This document shows positions 33,269 through 41,362 of a stretch of DNA of 57,456 bases, one piece after another. The position numbers and the translations under genes are program-made. Below the pieces are notes generated by a model, which saw only the letters and a list, made by a program, of their open reading frames with translations, made no database searches and was not told where the DNA came from. The stretch's first letter is position 1. Each line of letters begins with the position of its first letter. Source of the DNA: CAZHAC01 sp964383855 (GTDB taxonomy: Bacteria > Chloroflexota > Dormibacteria > Dormibacterales > Dormibacteraceae); assembly GCA_964383855.1 (NCBI GenBank), contig CAYLIP010000007.1, positions 1 to 57,456 on the forward strand, given 5' to 3'.

Positions 33269-34318
33269 TCATCCCAATATCTCCTCCAGGGCGTCCAGCA
33301 GCCGCTCGTGCTGTTGGCGGGTGCCGACGGTGATGCGGAAGTGGCCGGCGATCGGCTCGCGGTCGTAATGCCGGACCAGGATCTGCCGGGCGCGAAGCTC
33401 GGCGTACAGAGCGGCCGCCGGCCGGGGCGGCCGCACGAACAGGAAGTTGGCAGCCGAGGGCGTCACCTCGAAGCCCAGGTCGCGCAGGCGGTCGCCCAGC
33501 CACTGCCGCTCGTCGACGACGTATTCGGCCAGGTTGGAGCGGTATTCCACGTCCTCGACGGCGGCGACGGCGGCGACGATGGCCAGGCGGTCGAGGTTGT
33601 AGGAGTCCTTGACCACGTCCAGCGACTCGACCAGGCCGGCCGGCGCCAGCGCGTAGCCGATGCGCAGCCCGGCCAGCGCGCTCGACTTGGAGAGCGTGCG
33701 CAGGATGACGAGGTTGTCATGCGCCTCCAGCAGGTCGGAGCGCTCCTCGGGTGCGAAGTCGACGTACGCCTCGTCGAGGACGACCACTCCCCGCGCCCGC
33801 CGCAGCACCTCCTCCACCACCTCTCGCGGCTGCCAGCTGCCGGTCGGGGAGTTGGGGTTGCACAGGAACTTGAGCGGCGCCGGATCGTCGAGAAAGCTCT
33901 CGGGCAGCTGCCCGTCCCGGCCGGTGGCGTGCGGTGAGGGCTGGACCTCGTGCATCAGGCAGACGGGTTCGTAGAGCGGGTAGGTGGGCCACGGCCAGGC
34001 GCAGCGGTCGCCGGCGCCGGCGAAGGCGCGGATGCACATCGCGATCAGCTCGTCGCCGCCGTTGCCCATCGCGACCATCGACGGGTCGACGCCGGTCGAG
34101 CGGGCGACCGCCGCCCGGGCGGCGCTTGCGGTCGGGCTCGGGTAGAGACGGAGATCGTCGTTGACGGCGCGTCGCACCGCCTCCAGCACCCTGGGCGAGG
34201 GCGGCCACGGTGCCTCGTTGGTGTTGAGCTTGACCCACCCCTCCCCGTCCGGCGGCTGCTCGCCCGGGGTGTAGGGGGCAAAGCCCCGGAGGGCGGGCTT
34301 CAGAAAGCGCGGGGGCAC
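33269..34318 (-). CDS. hisC: Histidinol-phosphate aminotransferase
   Basis: A 349-residue fold-type I PLP enzyme for histidine synthesis. Family landmarks are WVKLNTNEAPWPPSP, MGNGGDELIAM, NPNSPTGSW, DEAYVDFAP, and the PLP lysine in RTLSKSSALAGLRIGY. No other his gene is nearby, so it may also serve aromatic or other aminotransfer. GTG 34318 has TAACCT 8 nt upstream and heads the five-gene operon down to the Mca-like gene. Confidence 0.92.
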   Translation of the reverse strand: MPPRFLKPALRGFAPYTPGEQPPDGEGWVKLNTNEAPWPPSPRVLEAVRRAVNDDLRLYPSPTASAARAAVARSTGVDPSMVAMGNGGDELIAMCIRAFAGAGDRCAWPWPTYPLYEPVCLMHEVQPSPHATGRDGQLPESFLDDPAPLKFLCNPNSPTGSWQPREVVEEVLRRARGVVVLDEAYVDFAPEERSDLLEAHDNLVILRTLSKSSALAGLRIGYALAPAGLVESLDVVKDSYNLDRLAIVAAVAAVEDVEYRSNLAEYVVDERQWLGDRLRDLGFEVTPSAANFLFVRPPRPAAALYAELRARQILVRHYDREPIAGHFRITVGTRQQHERLLDALEEILG

Positions 34319-34326
34319 TTAGAGCA

Positions 34327-34332
34327 AGGTTA
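34327..34332 (-). promoter_or_regulatory. -10 element TAACCT of the hisC operon
   Basis: It sits 8 nt before GTG 34318. Confidence 0.5.
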
Positions 34333-34394
34333 GTAGCACATGCCCTGCCCGCGAAGCCGGGCCAAGCCAGGAAGGCCTGGGCGAGGGCGGCCCC

Positions 34395-35339
34395 TCAAGC
34401 CGCGCGCGAGCACTCGAGCAGGAAGCATTCCAGCACCAGCCGGGGGCTCACGTTCTGCTCGAGCTGGCCGGCCGCGTCATAGGACAGCTCGAGCAGGCGC
34501 GCCATCGGAGCCGGCCGCCGGGCGGTCAGCATCCGGCGCCGGAGATGAAGCTGAAAGGCGCCCAGCGCGAACTGCACCGGCTCCTCGACGGCCCGGTCGG
34601 AGCCGCGCCACTGGAAGTTGGCGGCGTCCAGCTCCTGGGCCAGCCGCAGCGCCACGTCGGCGGGTGCTCCAAAGACCTCCTCCAGCCGCTCCGCCCAGCG
34701 CCGGTGCCTCTCCACGATCGCCGGGTCAGAGGCGGCGCTGAGCGCCCAGCCGGGCCTACCGCGAGACATCTCGGCGAGCGCCGGCGCGCGGTCCTCCTCC
34801 ACCCCGCGCTCTCGCAGCAGCGCCTCGACGTCTTCCAGCGCGACCGGGTGGAAGGGAACCCGCTGGCAGCGGGACACCACCGTGGGCAGGACCACGAACG
34901 GGCTCAGCGAGGGCGTCGTGAGGATGATCACGCGGCCCGGCAGCGGCTCCTCGAGGGTCTTCAGCAGGATGCCCTGGATGGGGTCGGCGAGCCGGCCCAC
35001 GTTGGCGAGCACCGCCACCCTGCGCTCGCCCAACCCGGGCTTGAGCGCGAGGAACGCCTGGAGCGACTGAGCATGGTACTCGGGCTGGCGGTCGGGCAGC
35101 AGCCGGATCTCGTCGATCTTGAGGGCGTCGCGGCGGTCGTCCTCCCAGTAATCGGGATGCCGGCTCAGGGGCAGCTGCGGCAGGAGCGCCGCCGCCATCC
35201 GGCGCGCCGCCTGCGTCTTGCCGACGCCCGGCTCCCCGACGAACAGGTAGGCGTGCGCCAGGCGCCCCGACTCGAGCTGGCTCCGGAGGTGGGCGAGCGC
35301 GGCGCCGTGGCCGGCAAGGCCGGCGAAGGGATCGGGCAC
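34395..35339 (-). CDS. holB: DNA polymerase III delta' subunit
   Basis: A 314-residue clamp-loader AAA+ subunit. Walker A is YLFVGEPGVGKTQAARR. The zinc-binding cysteine cluster of typical delta' is missing; only SRCQRVPFHP keeps a Cys. LLKTLEEPLPG is the sensor-like LLK-x-EEP signature. Start GTG 35339 lies 3 nt after the pgsA stop. Elsewhere holB usually sits by tmk; here it trails the inositol-lipid operon instead, while tmk is 15 kb away. Confidence 0.88.
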   Translation of the reverse strand: MPDPFAGLAGHGAALAHLRSQLESGRLAHAYLFVGEPGVGKTQAARRMAAALLPQLPLSRHPDYWEDDRRDALKIDEIRLLPDRQPEYHAQSLQAFLALKPGLGERRVAVLANVGRLADPIQGILLKTLEEPLPGRVIILTTPSLSPFVVLPTVVSRCQRVPFHPVALEDVEALLRERGVEEDRAPALAEMSRGRPGWALSAASDPAIVERHRRWAERLEEVFGAPADVALRLAQELDAANFQWRGSDRAVEEPVQFALGAFQLHLRRRMLTARRPAPMARLLELSYDAAGQLEQNVSPRLVLECFLLECSRAA

Positions 35340-35342
35340 CGC

Positions 35343-35996
35343 CTAGGGCCTCGAGGTCTCGGCGGTGGTCGGAGCCTCCGGCGCCCGCTCGGTCCCGCGG
35401 CGCTGGGCCCGGGCCTGCAGGTAGACCTCGTTGATCCGCTGGATCACGGTCAGGTTGGTCAGCACCGCGAGCACAAAGACGAGCAGATCGAGCACCGGTG
35501 GACCGATGAGAAGGCCGGCCACCATCGCAACCACGCGCTCGGGGCGGGCGAAGAGGCCGGTGTCGCACTTGAAACCAAGGCTCTGGGCCCGGGCCCGAAC
35601 GTAGCTGACCAGGAGCGACCCGGACAGCGCCGCGAAGACGGCGACCACGGTCACCGGGCCGAACCGCGAAGGGTGGCCCAGGAAGTAGCCGGCGATGCCA
35701 AGGTAGACCGCGACCTCAGAGTAGCGGTCGGTCGTCGAGTCGAGGAAGGCGCCGTAGGGGTACGTCCGGTTGGTCGCCCTGGCCAGCGCCCCGTCGATGA
35801 TGTCGAAGGTGCCGCTGAAGGCGAGCACGATTCCCGCCGGCACCAGGTACCCGAGGCCGGCCAGGATGCCGGCCACGAAGGTCGCCAGCATGCCCACGAT
35901 GGTGACCTGGTTGGGGGTGATCCCCGACCGGGCCAGCGCCCCCGCGGCGCGCTGCGCCTTCCTTCTAACCCACGCCTGGAATCGGCTCGTGAACAC
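35343..35996 (-). CDS. CDP-alcohol phosphatidyltransferase, probable phosphatidylinositol-phosphate synthase
   Basis: A 217-residue membrane enzyme with the full CDP-alcohol motif D-x2-DG-x2-AR-x8-G-x3-D-x3-D (DIIDGALARAT then GAFLDSTTDRYSE) and about six TM helices. The position between a PimA-like gene and, upstream in the operon, ino1 points to inositol-phosphate as acceptor (PgsA1 of actinobacteria) rather than glycerol-phosphate. GTG 35996 overlaps the PimA-like gene end by 32 nt. Confidence 0.88.
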   Translation of the reverse strand: MFTSRFQAWVRRKAQRAAGALARSGITPNQVTIVGMLATFVAGILAGLGYLVPAGIVLAFSGTFDIIDGALARATNRTYPYGAFLDSTTDRYSEVAVYLGIAGYFLGHPSRFGPVTVVAVFAALSGSLLVSYVRARAQSLGFKCDTGLFARPERVVAMVAGLLIGPPVLDLLVFVLAVLTNLTVIQRINEVYLQARAQRRGTERAPEAPTTAETSRP

Positions 35997-37119
35997 TCAT
36001 GACCTCCGGGGCGCGCGAGCGCGCCGACTGATAGACCTCGATGACGCGCGCGGCGACCTCTCGCCATGCAAACTTCTGCGCCTTGGCCAGCGCATTCTCC
36101 GCCAGGCGGCGCCTCAGCTCGGGATCGCGCGCGAGCACGGTCAGCGTGGCGCCCAGCTCGACCGGGCTGCGCGGGCGCACGGTGAGGCTGTCCCGGCCGG
36201 CGTCGACCACGCTCAGGTAGCCGGGCACCTCGGTCGCCACCACGGGGAGCCCGCTTGCCATCGCCTCCAGCAGGACGACGCCGAAGCTCTCGCCCCCGGT
36301 CGCCGGGAAGCACGCGATGTCGGCGGTGGCGTAGTAGCGCGGCAGGACCGAGCGCGGCACGTAGCCGGCCATGACCACGTTCTCGATGTGGCGCCGGGCG
36401 ACCAGGTTCTCGACCTGAGAGCGGAGGGGCCCATCTCCCACGATGATGAGCCGCGCCCGTCCCACCCGTTCCTGCAGCTCCCGGAAGCCGAGAACCAGGT
36501 CCCGCAGCCCCTTCCTCTTCTCGAGCCGGCCGACGAATATGACGTTGGTCATGCCGTCCCGCAGGTGCCGGATCGGGGTGTGGCCGGTCCGGAAGGTGTC
36601 GACGTCGACGCCGTTGGGGACGATGGCGGGGTCGGCCTTCGGAAAGTAGTGGCAGACGAAGTCCCGGGCCGGCTTGCTGACCGCGATCGTCTGGTGCAGC
36701 CGGCGGAGGTAGCCCTGGAAGAAGGGCCGGCCGTAGTAGTAGCCGAGGTTTCGCTTGGCGTAGGCATGGAAGGTGCCGACGTTGGCCGTCTTCGACATGC
36801 GGAGCACGGTCAGGGGCAGCGCGGGCATGAACGGCTCGTGGAGGTGGATGACGTCGAACCGCTCGCGCTCGAGGATCTGCTGCACCTGGCGCGAGAGGTT
36901 CAGGTTGAGGGTGATCCGGGCCACGGTGTCGCTGACCGGGATCGAGACCACGCCGCCGATCCGGGTGAAGTCGGGGTCGTCGATGTCACGCCGGCTGGAG
37001 GGCGCCATCACCCGAACCTCGTGGCCGAGCAGCCGGAGCTGCTCGCCGAGATGGCGGATGTGCTCGCTCACGCCCCCGGGATGCGACCAGTCGTAGGGCG
37101 AGACCAGTCCGATCTTCAT
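35965..37119 (-). CDS. GT4 glycosyltransferase, PimA-like phosphatidylinositol mannosyltransferase
   Basis: A 384-residue GT-B enzyme. The N-terminus MKIGLVSPYDWSHPGGV mirrors that of mycobacterial PimA (GDP-mannose to PI). The C-half has NVIFVGRLEKRKGLRDLVLG and the nucleotide-sugar glutamate region TGGESFGVVLLEAMASG. Context with pgsA, two acyltransferases and ino1 supports PIM synthesis. ATG 37119 has an internal TACCTT 9 nt upstream, so besides read-through it may have its own promoter. Confidence 0.88.
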   Translation of the reverse strand: MKIGLVSPYDWSHPGGVSEHIRHLGEQLRLLGHEVRVMAPSSRRDIDDPDFTRIGGVVSIPVSDTVARITLNLNLSRQVQQILERERFDVIHLHEPFMPALPLTVLRMSKTANVGTFHAYAKRNLGYYYGRPFFQGYLRRLHQTIAVSKPARDFVCHYFPKADPAIVPNGVDVDTFRTGHTPIRHLRDGMTNVIFVGRLEKRKGLRDLVLGFRELQERVGRARLIIVGDGPLRSQVENLVARRHIENVVMAGYVPRSVLPRYYATADIACFPATGGESFGVVLLEAMASGLPVVATEVPGYLSVVDAGRDSLTVRPRSPVELGATLTVLARDPELRRRLAENALAKAQKFAWREVAARVIEVYQSARSRAPEVMSVHEPIPGVG

Positions 37120-37128
37120 TTGCGGCTA

Positions 37129-37134
37129 AAGGTA
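37129..37134 (-). promoter_or_regulatory. Internal -10 element TACCTT before the PimA-like gene
   Basis: It sits 9 nt before ATG 37119 in the 25-nt gap inside the operon. Confidence 0.4.
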
Positions 37135-37144
37135 AGCGCCGGCG

Positions 37145-38011
37145 TCACGGGGAGTCGGCCCAGATCCGGTGCGGGAGGTGCCACTGCTCGGGATGGTCGC
37201 GGATGATCTGCTCCAGGTGACGCACCAGCTCGGCCATCACCGCCCTTACGTCGGAGTCGCGGTCGCCGGTCGGCTCGGCGAAGATGGGCGGCCAGCCGCG
37301 CGCCTGGTAGGTGTCGTCCGGCAGCCGCCAGACGGCGACCGGGAGGATGGGCGTCCCGTGCTTCAGGGCGAGTGCCGCCGGGCCGGTCGGGATCCGGCAG
37401 GGGTGGCCGAAGAAGTCGATCTCGACCCCGGTGCCGAGGATGTCGCGGTCGATCGCGGTCACCACCATCTCGTTGGCGGCGAGCGCCTGCACGACCTGGC
37501 GCAGGCCGCTCCGGTTGAGCGGGAGCACGCTGATGCCCAGGCGCTGGCGCGTCTTGCGGTACCAGTCGTAGAGCTCGGGAGGATCCAGCTCCTCGGCGAA
37601 GAGCGCGACCGGAGCGATGGTCGCCGACCAGATCGCGGCCGCGATCTCCCATGAGCCCATGTGGGCGGAGACGACGAGAACGCCCCGGCTGCGGGCGAGC
37701 GCCTTCTCGAGGTTCTCGGCGCCCTCCACCCTGAGAAGCGGCCGCAGCTGCTCGACACGCGCCTTCGGCAGCTGCATCAGGTCGGCGTAGGCCTTTGAGT
37801 GGTTGCGAAAGTTGAGCCAGGCCAGGCGCTCGATCTCGGCCCCCGTCCGGTCGGGAAGCGCTCGCTGGAGATTGAACTCGATCCGGCGCCGGGAGGCGGG
37901 TGCGAACCGGAAGGCGACCCGCGCGACCACGATCGCCAGGGCGTAGGCCCAGGGGCGCGGAAGCCGCTCCATCACCCACTGGAGGGCCCGAAAGCCGCGG
38001 TACTGGATCAA
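37145..38011 (-). CDS. LpxL/PatA-family lysophospholipid acyltransferase (copy 2)
   Basis: A 288-residue membrane-associated acyltransferase. The HxxxxD-type site is SAHMGSWEIAA. The family phrases AIDRDILGTGVEIDFFG and PTGPAALALKHGTPILPV follow. In mycobacteria PatA of this family acylates PIM; here it lies directly upstream of the PimA-like gene. The start is TTG 38011, 4 nt after the preceding stop; the long frame beyond is a shadow. No N-terminal signal beyond a hydrophobic helix (AYALAIVVARVAFRF). Confidence 0.87.
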   Translation of the reverse strand: MIQYRGFRALQWVMERLPRPWAYALAIVVARVAFRFAPASRRRIEFNLQRALPDRTGAEIERLAWLNFRNHSKAYADLMQLPKARVEQLRPLLRVEGAENLEKALARSRGVLVVSAHMGSWEIAAAIWSATIAPVALFAEELDPPELYDWYRKTRQRLGISVLPLNRSGLRQVVQALAANEMVVTAIDRDILGTGVEIDFFGHPCRIPTGPAALALKHGTPILPVAVWRLPDDTYQARGWPPIFAEPTGDRDSDVRAVMAELVRHLEQIIRDHPEQWHLPHRIWADSP

Positions 38012-38015
38012 TCGG

Positions 38016-38912
38016 CTAGCCGAGCCGGCTGAAGGCGAACCACTGCTCAGGATGCTGCCTGATGAAGCGCTCGAAGTGGAGCACCACCTCCTGCATGAGC
38101 TGGCGATGCGCATCCTTGCCGCGGCAGCGCCCGGCGGTCGGGATCGGGGGCTCGACATGGATCTGGTACCGCCCCGGCCCGGTCCGGACGACGTAGCCGG
38201 GAAGCAGGGGCGCCGACGCCCGGCAGGCAAGGGCGGCCGGGCCTGCGGGTACGGTGACCGTCCTCCCGAACATCTGGACGGAGACCCCGGGCCCATGCGG
38301 GAGGTCGCAGACCAGCGCCACGATCGCGTTCTGGGCGAGCTCGTCCTGGATCACCCGAACCGCGGACCGGCCGAGGGGGATCACCTTCAGGCCGAGGGCC
38401 TGACGCGTGGCGACCACGGCCGCATCCAGGCTGCCCGGCATTCGATCGGCGACCGCCGCGATCCGGTAGCCGAGGGCGCCCGCGAAGGAGCCGGCCATGT
38501 CCCAGGAACCCATGTGAGGGACGGCCAGGATGCACCCGGCACCGCCCGCGAGCGCCTCGTCGACGCGCTCCAGACCCTCGATTGCGACGCGGTCCAGAAC
38601 CTCCTCCCGGCCCATCGCCCCGATCAGCACGAAATCAGCCAGCACGCGGCCGTAGTTGCGAGCGGCGGCGCCGGCCACCCGCGCCACCTCGGGGTCGCTG
38701 CGCGGGCGGCCGAGAACGGCGGCGTAGTTGTCCAGCGTGACGCCCCAGCGGCCGGGGTTGAGGCGGTACCAGAGGGCCGTGCCCGCGCCCGCGGCGGCAT
38801 AGCGTGGAGCCGGGGGAAGGGCCGCGGCGATTCGCGCCGCGGCCCGGTAGCTACTCCCCAGCAGCGCCGGCAGGCGCGGCCTCCCTGGCCGGGGCCCCGG
38901 CGATCCGGGCAT
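38016..38912 (-). CDS. LpxL/PatA-family lysophospholipid acyltransferase (copy 1)
   Basis: About 298 residues, paralogous to the next gene: catalytic AVPHMGSWDMAGSFAG, CDLPHGPGVSVQMFG, PAGPAALACRASAPLLPG, ending HPEQWFAFSRLG. Two acyltransferases in one PIM-type operon suggest two different acylation sites. The start is uncertain: ATG 38912 would overlap ino1 by 62 nt, and a CTG near 38864 would fit the family N-terminus (GSSYRAAARIAAAL) with little overlap. Confidence 0.85.
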   Translation of the reverse strand: MPGSPGPRPGRPRLPALLGSSYRAAARIAAALPPAPRYAAAGAGTALWYRLNPGRWGVTLDNYAAVLGRPRSDPEVARVAGAAARNYGRVLADFVLIGAMGREEVLDRVAIEGLERVDEALAGGAGCILAVPHMGSWDMAGSFAGALGYRIAAVADRMPGSLDAAVVATRQALGLKVIPLGRSAVRVIQDELAQNAIVALVCDLPHGPGVSVQMFGRTVTVPAGPAALACRASAPLLPGYVVRTGPGRYQIHVEPPIPTAGRCRGKDAHRQLMQEVVLHFERFIRQHPEQWFAFSRLG

Positions 38913-39993
38913 TGTTCTCGATGAACTCCTGGGTCAGCCGCCGCGCCTCGTTGTCGGTGTGCTGGATGGGCGGCGACTTCATGAAGTAAGCGCTCGGGCC
39001 CTCGAGGGTGCCGCTCAGGCCGTGGTCGAGGCCGAGCTTGATGCAGCGGACGGCGTCGATCACGATTCCGGCCGAGTTGGGCGAGTCGACGACCTCGAGC
39101 TTGAGCTCGACGTTGAGGGGGACGTCGCCGAAGGATCGGCCCTCGAGCCGGATCTGGGCCCACTTGCGGTCCTGCAGCCAGGGCACGTAGTCGCTGGGGC
39201 CGATGTGCACGTTGTCGTCACCGATCTCGTAGTCGAGCTGGCTGGTGACCGAGCGCGTCTTGGAGATCTTCTTGGACATCAGCCGCTCCCTCTCGAGCAT
39301 GTTCAGGAAGTCGGTGTTGCCGCCGAAGTTGAGCTGGTAGGTGCGCTCCAGACGCACGCCCCGCTCCCGAAACAGGCGTGCCAGCGTGCGGTGGATTATG
39401 GTCGCCCCGACCTGCGACTTGACATCATCGCCGATCATGGGCAGCCCCTTCGCTTCGAGGCGGCCCTGCCAGTAGTGCTCCCGGGCGATGAACACGGGAA
39501 TGCAGTTCACGAGCGCCACGCCGGCGGTCAGGCACTGCTCGACATACCACTTGGTCGCCTCCTCGGACCCGACCGGGAGGTAGTTGACGAGGACGTCGGC
39601 GCCCGTCTCGCGGAGGATGCCGGCCACGTCGTCGGTCTCGCCGGGCGCCTTCTCGATCACGCCTGAGAGGTACTTGCCGATGCCGTCGTGCGTCATGCCG
39701 CGGTGGACCTTGATGCCGAGGTGCGGGACGTCGGCGAACTTGACGGTGTTGTTCTGGCCCGCCCAGATCGCCTCCGAGAGGTCCTTGCCGACCTTCGTCT
39801 TGTCGACGTCGAAGGCGGCCACGAACTCGATGTCGCGGATGTGGTAGCCGCCGAGATCGACGTGCATCAGCCCGGGCACGAAGTCGTCGGGCGAGGCGTC
39901 ACGGTAGTAGTGCACGCCCTGCACGAATGAGGAGGCGCAGTTGCCGACGCCGCAGATGGCGACGCGGACCTTGCCGTTGCCGTTCTTCTTCAT
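38851..39993 (-). CDS. ino1: myo-Inositol-1-phosphate synthase
   Basis: A 380-residue NAD-dependent enzyme converting glucose-6-phosphate to inositol-1-phosphate. Signatures: VRVAICGVGNCASSFVQG, AAFDVDKTKVGKDL, NYLPVGSEEATKWY, GDDVKSQVGATIIHR, and the catalytic-site NFGGNTDFLNML. This is the short prokaryotic form. ATG 39993 overlaps the arsR stop as ATGA and has AGGAGTG upstream within arsR. It supplies inositol-phosphate for the pgsA product and possibly for a mycothiol-like thiol. Confidence 0.95.
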   Translation of the reverse strand: MKKNGNGKVRVAICGVGNCASSFVQGVHYYRDASPDDFVPGLMHVDLGGYHIRDIEFVAAFDVDKTKVGKDLSEAIWAGQNNTVKFADVPHLGIKVHRGMTHDGIGKYLSGVIEKAPGETDDVAGILRETGADVLVNYLPVGSEEATKWYVEQCLTAGVALVNCIPVFIAREHYWQGRLEAKGLPMIGDDVKSQVGATIIHRTLARLFRERGVRLERTYQLNFGGNTDFLNMLERERLMSKKISKTRSVTSQLDYEIGDDNVHIGPSDYVPWLQDRKWAQIRLEGRSFGDVPLNVELKLEVVDSPNSAGIVIDAVRCIKLGLDHGLSGTLEGPSAYFMKSPPIQHTDNEARRLTQEFIENNARIAGAPAREAAPAGAAGE

Positions 39994-40313
39994 ACGTTCA
40001 CTCCTATGCGCCTGTGCTCGGTCAGCATCGCCCAGACGGCGTTCTGAAGCCGGCGAACGTTGTCGAGGTCGAGGGAGCAGTAGACCGCCCGTCCCTCCTT
40101 GCGCTGCCTGACCACCCCGCCCCGGCGCAGCAGGCTCAGGTGCCACGAGATGCGCGGCTGGCTCATCCGGAGCGCGGCGGCGAGGTCGCTCACCTTCACG
40201 TCTGAGGCCCCATGCGCCTCGCGCGCGAGCGTCTCCACGATGCGCAGGCGCGTCGGGTTGGCCAGCGCCGAGAAGTGCGAAACCAGCTCCTGGCGCTGGG
40301 GCGGCCCATACAT
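39990..40313 (-). CDS. ArsR-family winged-helix regulator without cysteines
   Basis: A 107-residue regulator: LANPTRLRIVETLAREAHG, LAAALRMSQPRISWHLSLLRRG (recognition helix), and the wing VRQRKEGRAVYCSLD. The single Cys (in VYCSLD) is in the wing, and the metal-binding ELCVCDL motif is absent, so metal sensing of the ArsR/SmtB kind is unlikely. It is first in the operon with ino1, so it probably represses its own inositol-lipid operon. Start ATG 40313 has TAAACT 7 nt upstream. Confidence 0.88.
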   Translation of the reverse strand: MYGPPQRQELVSHFSALANPTRLRIVETLAREAHGASDVKVSDLAAALRMSQPRISWHLSLLRRGGVVRQRKEGRAVYCSLDLDNVRRLQNAVWAMLTEHRRIGVNV

Positions 40314-40320
40314 AACGGTC

Positions 40321-40326
40321 AGTTTA
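40321..40326 (-). promoter_or_regulatory. -10 element TAAACT heading the arsR-ino1 operon
   Basis: It sits 7 nt before ATG 40313 in an AT-richer stretch (40310-40370) that could hold an autoregulatory operator; no clear dyad was found by eye. Confidence 0.5.
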
Positions 40327-40431
40327 TACGTTGTTTAAGCCATAAGGAATTGCTTATGTATGCGAGCCGAGCGTTTCCAGGTCCAACGACCGTGTTCTGT
40401 CAGCCCCGCGTAGGATTTCTTGACAGCGAGA

Positions 40432-40824
40432 ATGGCCAAACACAACTACGACGACTCGACCGCGGACCTGGCGCACGACATCGTCGAGAGCGCGCAGCAG
40501 CTGGTTCACCTCGAGGTGGCGCTCGCCAAGCAGGAGCTGAAGGAGCTCGCGATCACCAACGGGATAGCGGCCGGCGCCTTTGCGGTGGCCGGGATCCTCC
40601 TGCTCCTGGCGCTGCTGGTCGCCCTTCCCGTGCTGATCGTGGCCTGGGTTTCCAACCACGTGCTGGCGGCACTGATCTGGCTGGTGATCTACGTGCTGCT
40701 GGCGGGCGGACTGGCGCTCTTCGGCAGGTCAAGGCTCCGGATCCAGGGGCCGCGGCGGACGCTCACCACCCTGAAGGAGACCAAGTCATGGGCACTTCGT
40801 CAGCTGACTACGAACAGCAGATAG
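40432..40824 (+). CDS. Holin-X-like two-TM protein (phage holin superfamily type)
   Basis: A 130-residue protein with an N-terminal amphipathic helix (DIVESAQQLVHLEVALAKQE) and two TM helices, the layout of the actinobacterial holin-X/DUF1469 group. These are generally not phage holins; many are chromosomal envelope proteins of unknown role. TAGGAT (40411-40416) is 15 nt before ATG 40432. It overlaps the next gene by 37 nt and the two are likely partners. Confidence 0.75.
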   Translation: MAKHNYDDSTADLAHDIVESAQQLVHLEVALAKQELKELAITNGIAAGAFAVAGILLLLALLVALPVLIVAWVSNHVLAALIWLVIYVLLAGGLALFGRSRLRIQGPRRTLTTLKETKSWALRQLTTNSR

Positions 40825-41261
40825 CCGATGTCCGCGGGTCGATGGAGTCGAGGATCGTGGAGCTCCGAGAGCGGAGCCGCGACACCATCCGCCGGACGCG
40901 GCGGACCCTGATCGTCGCGGCCGGGATCGGTGCCGGCATCGGCGCCGCCGCCGTGACCGCGATCTTCATCTACCGCCTGCGCCGGCCGCCAACCTTGAAC
41001 GAGCGGATGGAGCGAGCGCTGCCGTCGGGCTGGTGGAACTGGGTGCGCAACGCTCGGGAGAAGTTCGAGCTCGGCTATCGCCGGAGCCTGCCGCCCGTGC
41101 GGCTCTACGTGGGCGACCAGCAGGTGGGCGAGCAGCCGGCCTCCGGCCGGGTCGAGAAGATCGCGGTCAGGGCGGCGCAGGCGGCGGGGACGGCGATGGC
41201 CGGGGCCCTCCTTTCCGGCATGCTGGGCCGGGTCGCGGGGCGGCGGGGGAAGGCGGCCTAG
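40788..41261 (+). CDS. DUF3618-like membrane protein
   Basis: A 157-residue protein opening MGTSSADYEQQIADVRGSME, a pattern like DUF3618 proteins, which often sit right after holin-X-like genes. One TM helix (LIVAAGIGAGIGAAAVTAIF) is followed by a soluble tail and a short hydrophobic C-terminus. Start ATG 40788 has AAGGAG 8 nt upstream inside the preceding gene. The function is unknown; an envelope-related role is inference. Confidence 0.7.
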   Translation: MGTSSADYEQQIADVRGSMESRIVELRERSRDTIRRTRRTLIVAAGIGAGIGAAAVTAIFIYRLRRPPTLNERMERALPSGWWNWVRNAREKFELGYRRSLPPVRLYVGDQQVGEQPASGRVEKIAVRAAQAAGTAMAGALLSGMLGRVAGRRGKAA

Positions 41262-41276
41262 CCGGACCGGGCCCCG

Positions 41277-41348
41277 GAATTCGGCGCAGGCGCCCGCACA
41301 TGCGCGAAATCGAGGCCCGAATTCGGCGCAGGCGCCCGCACATGCGCG
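41277..41348. repeat. Two 30-bp direct repeats, period 42 bp
   Basis: The 30-bp unit starting GAATTCGGCGCAGGCGCC occurs at 41277-41306 and again at 41319-41348 with no mismatch. Each copy contains an internal dyad (GCGCA with TGCGC). The repeats fill the convergent spacer between the DUF3618-like gene and the SDR gene. Confidence 0.8.
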
Positions 41349-41362
41349 GAATCCCGGCCGCA

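Noticed and set aside
40432..41261. Prophage remnant because of a holin-like protein
   Set aside because: Holin-X-like genes are common chromosomal envelope genes and no other phage gene is present.
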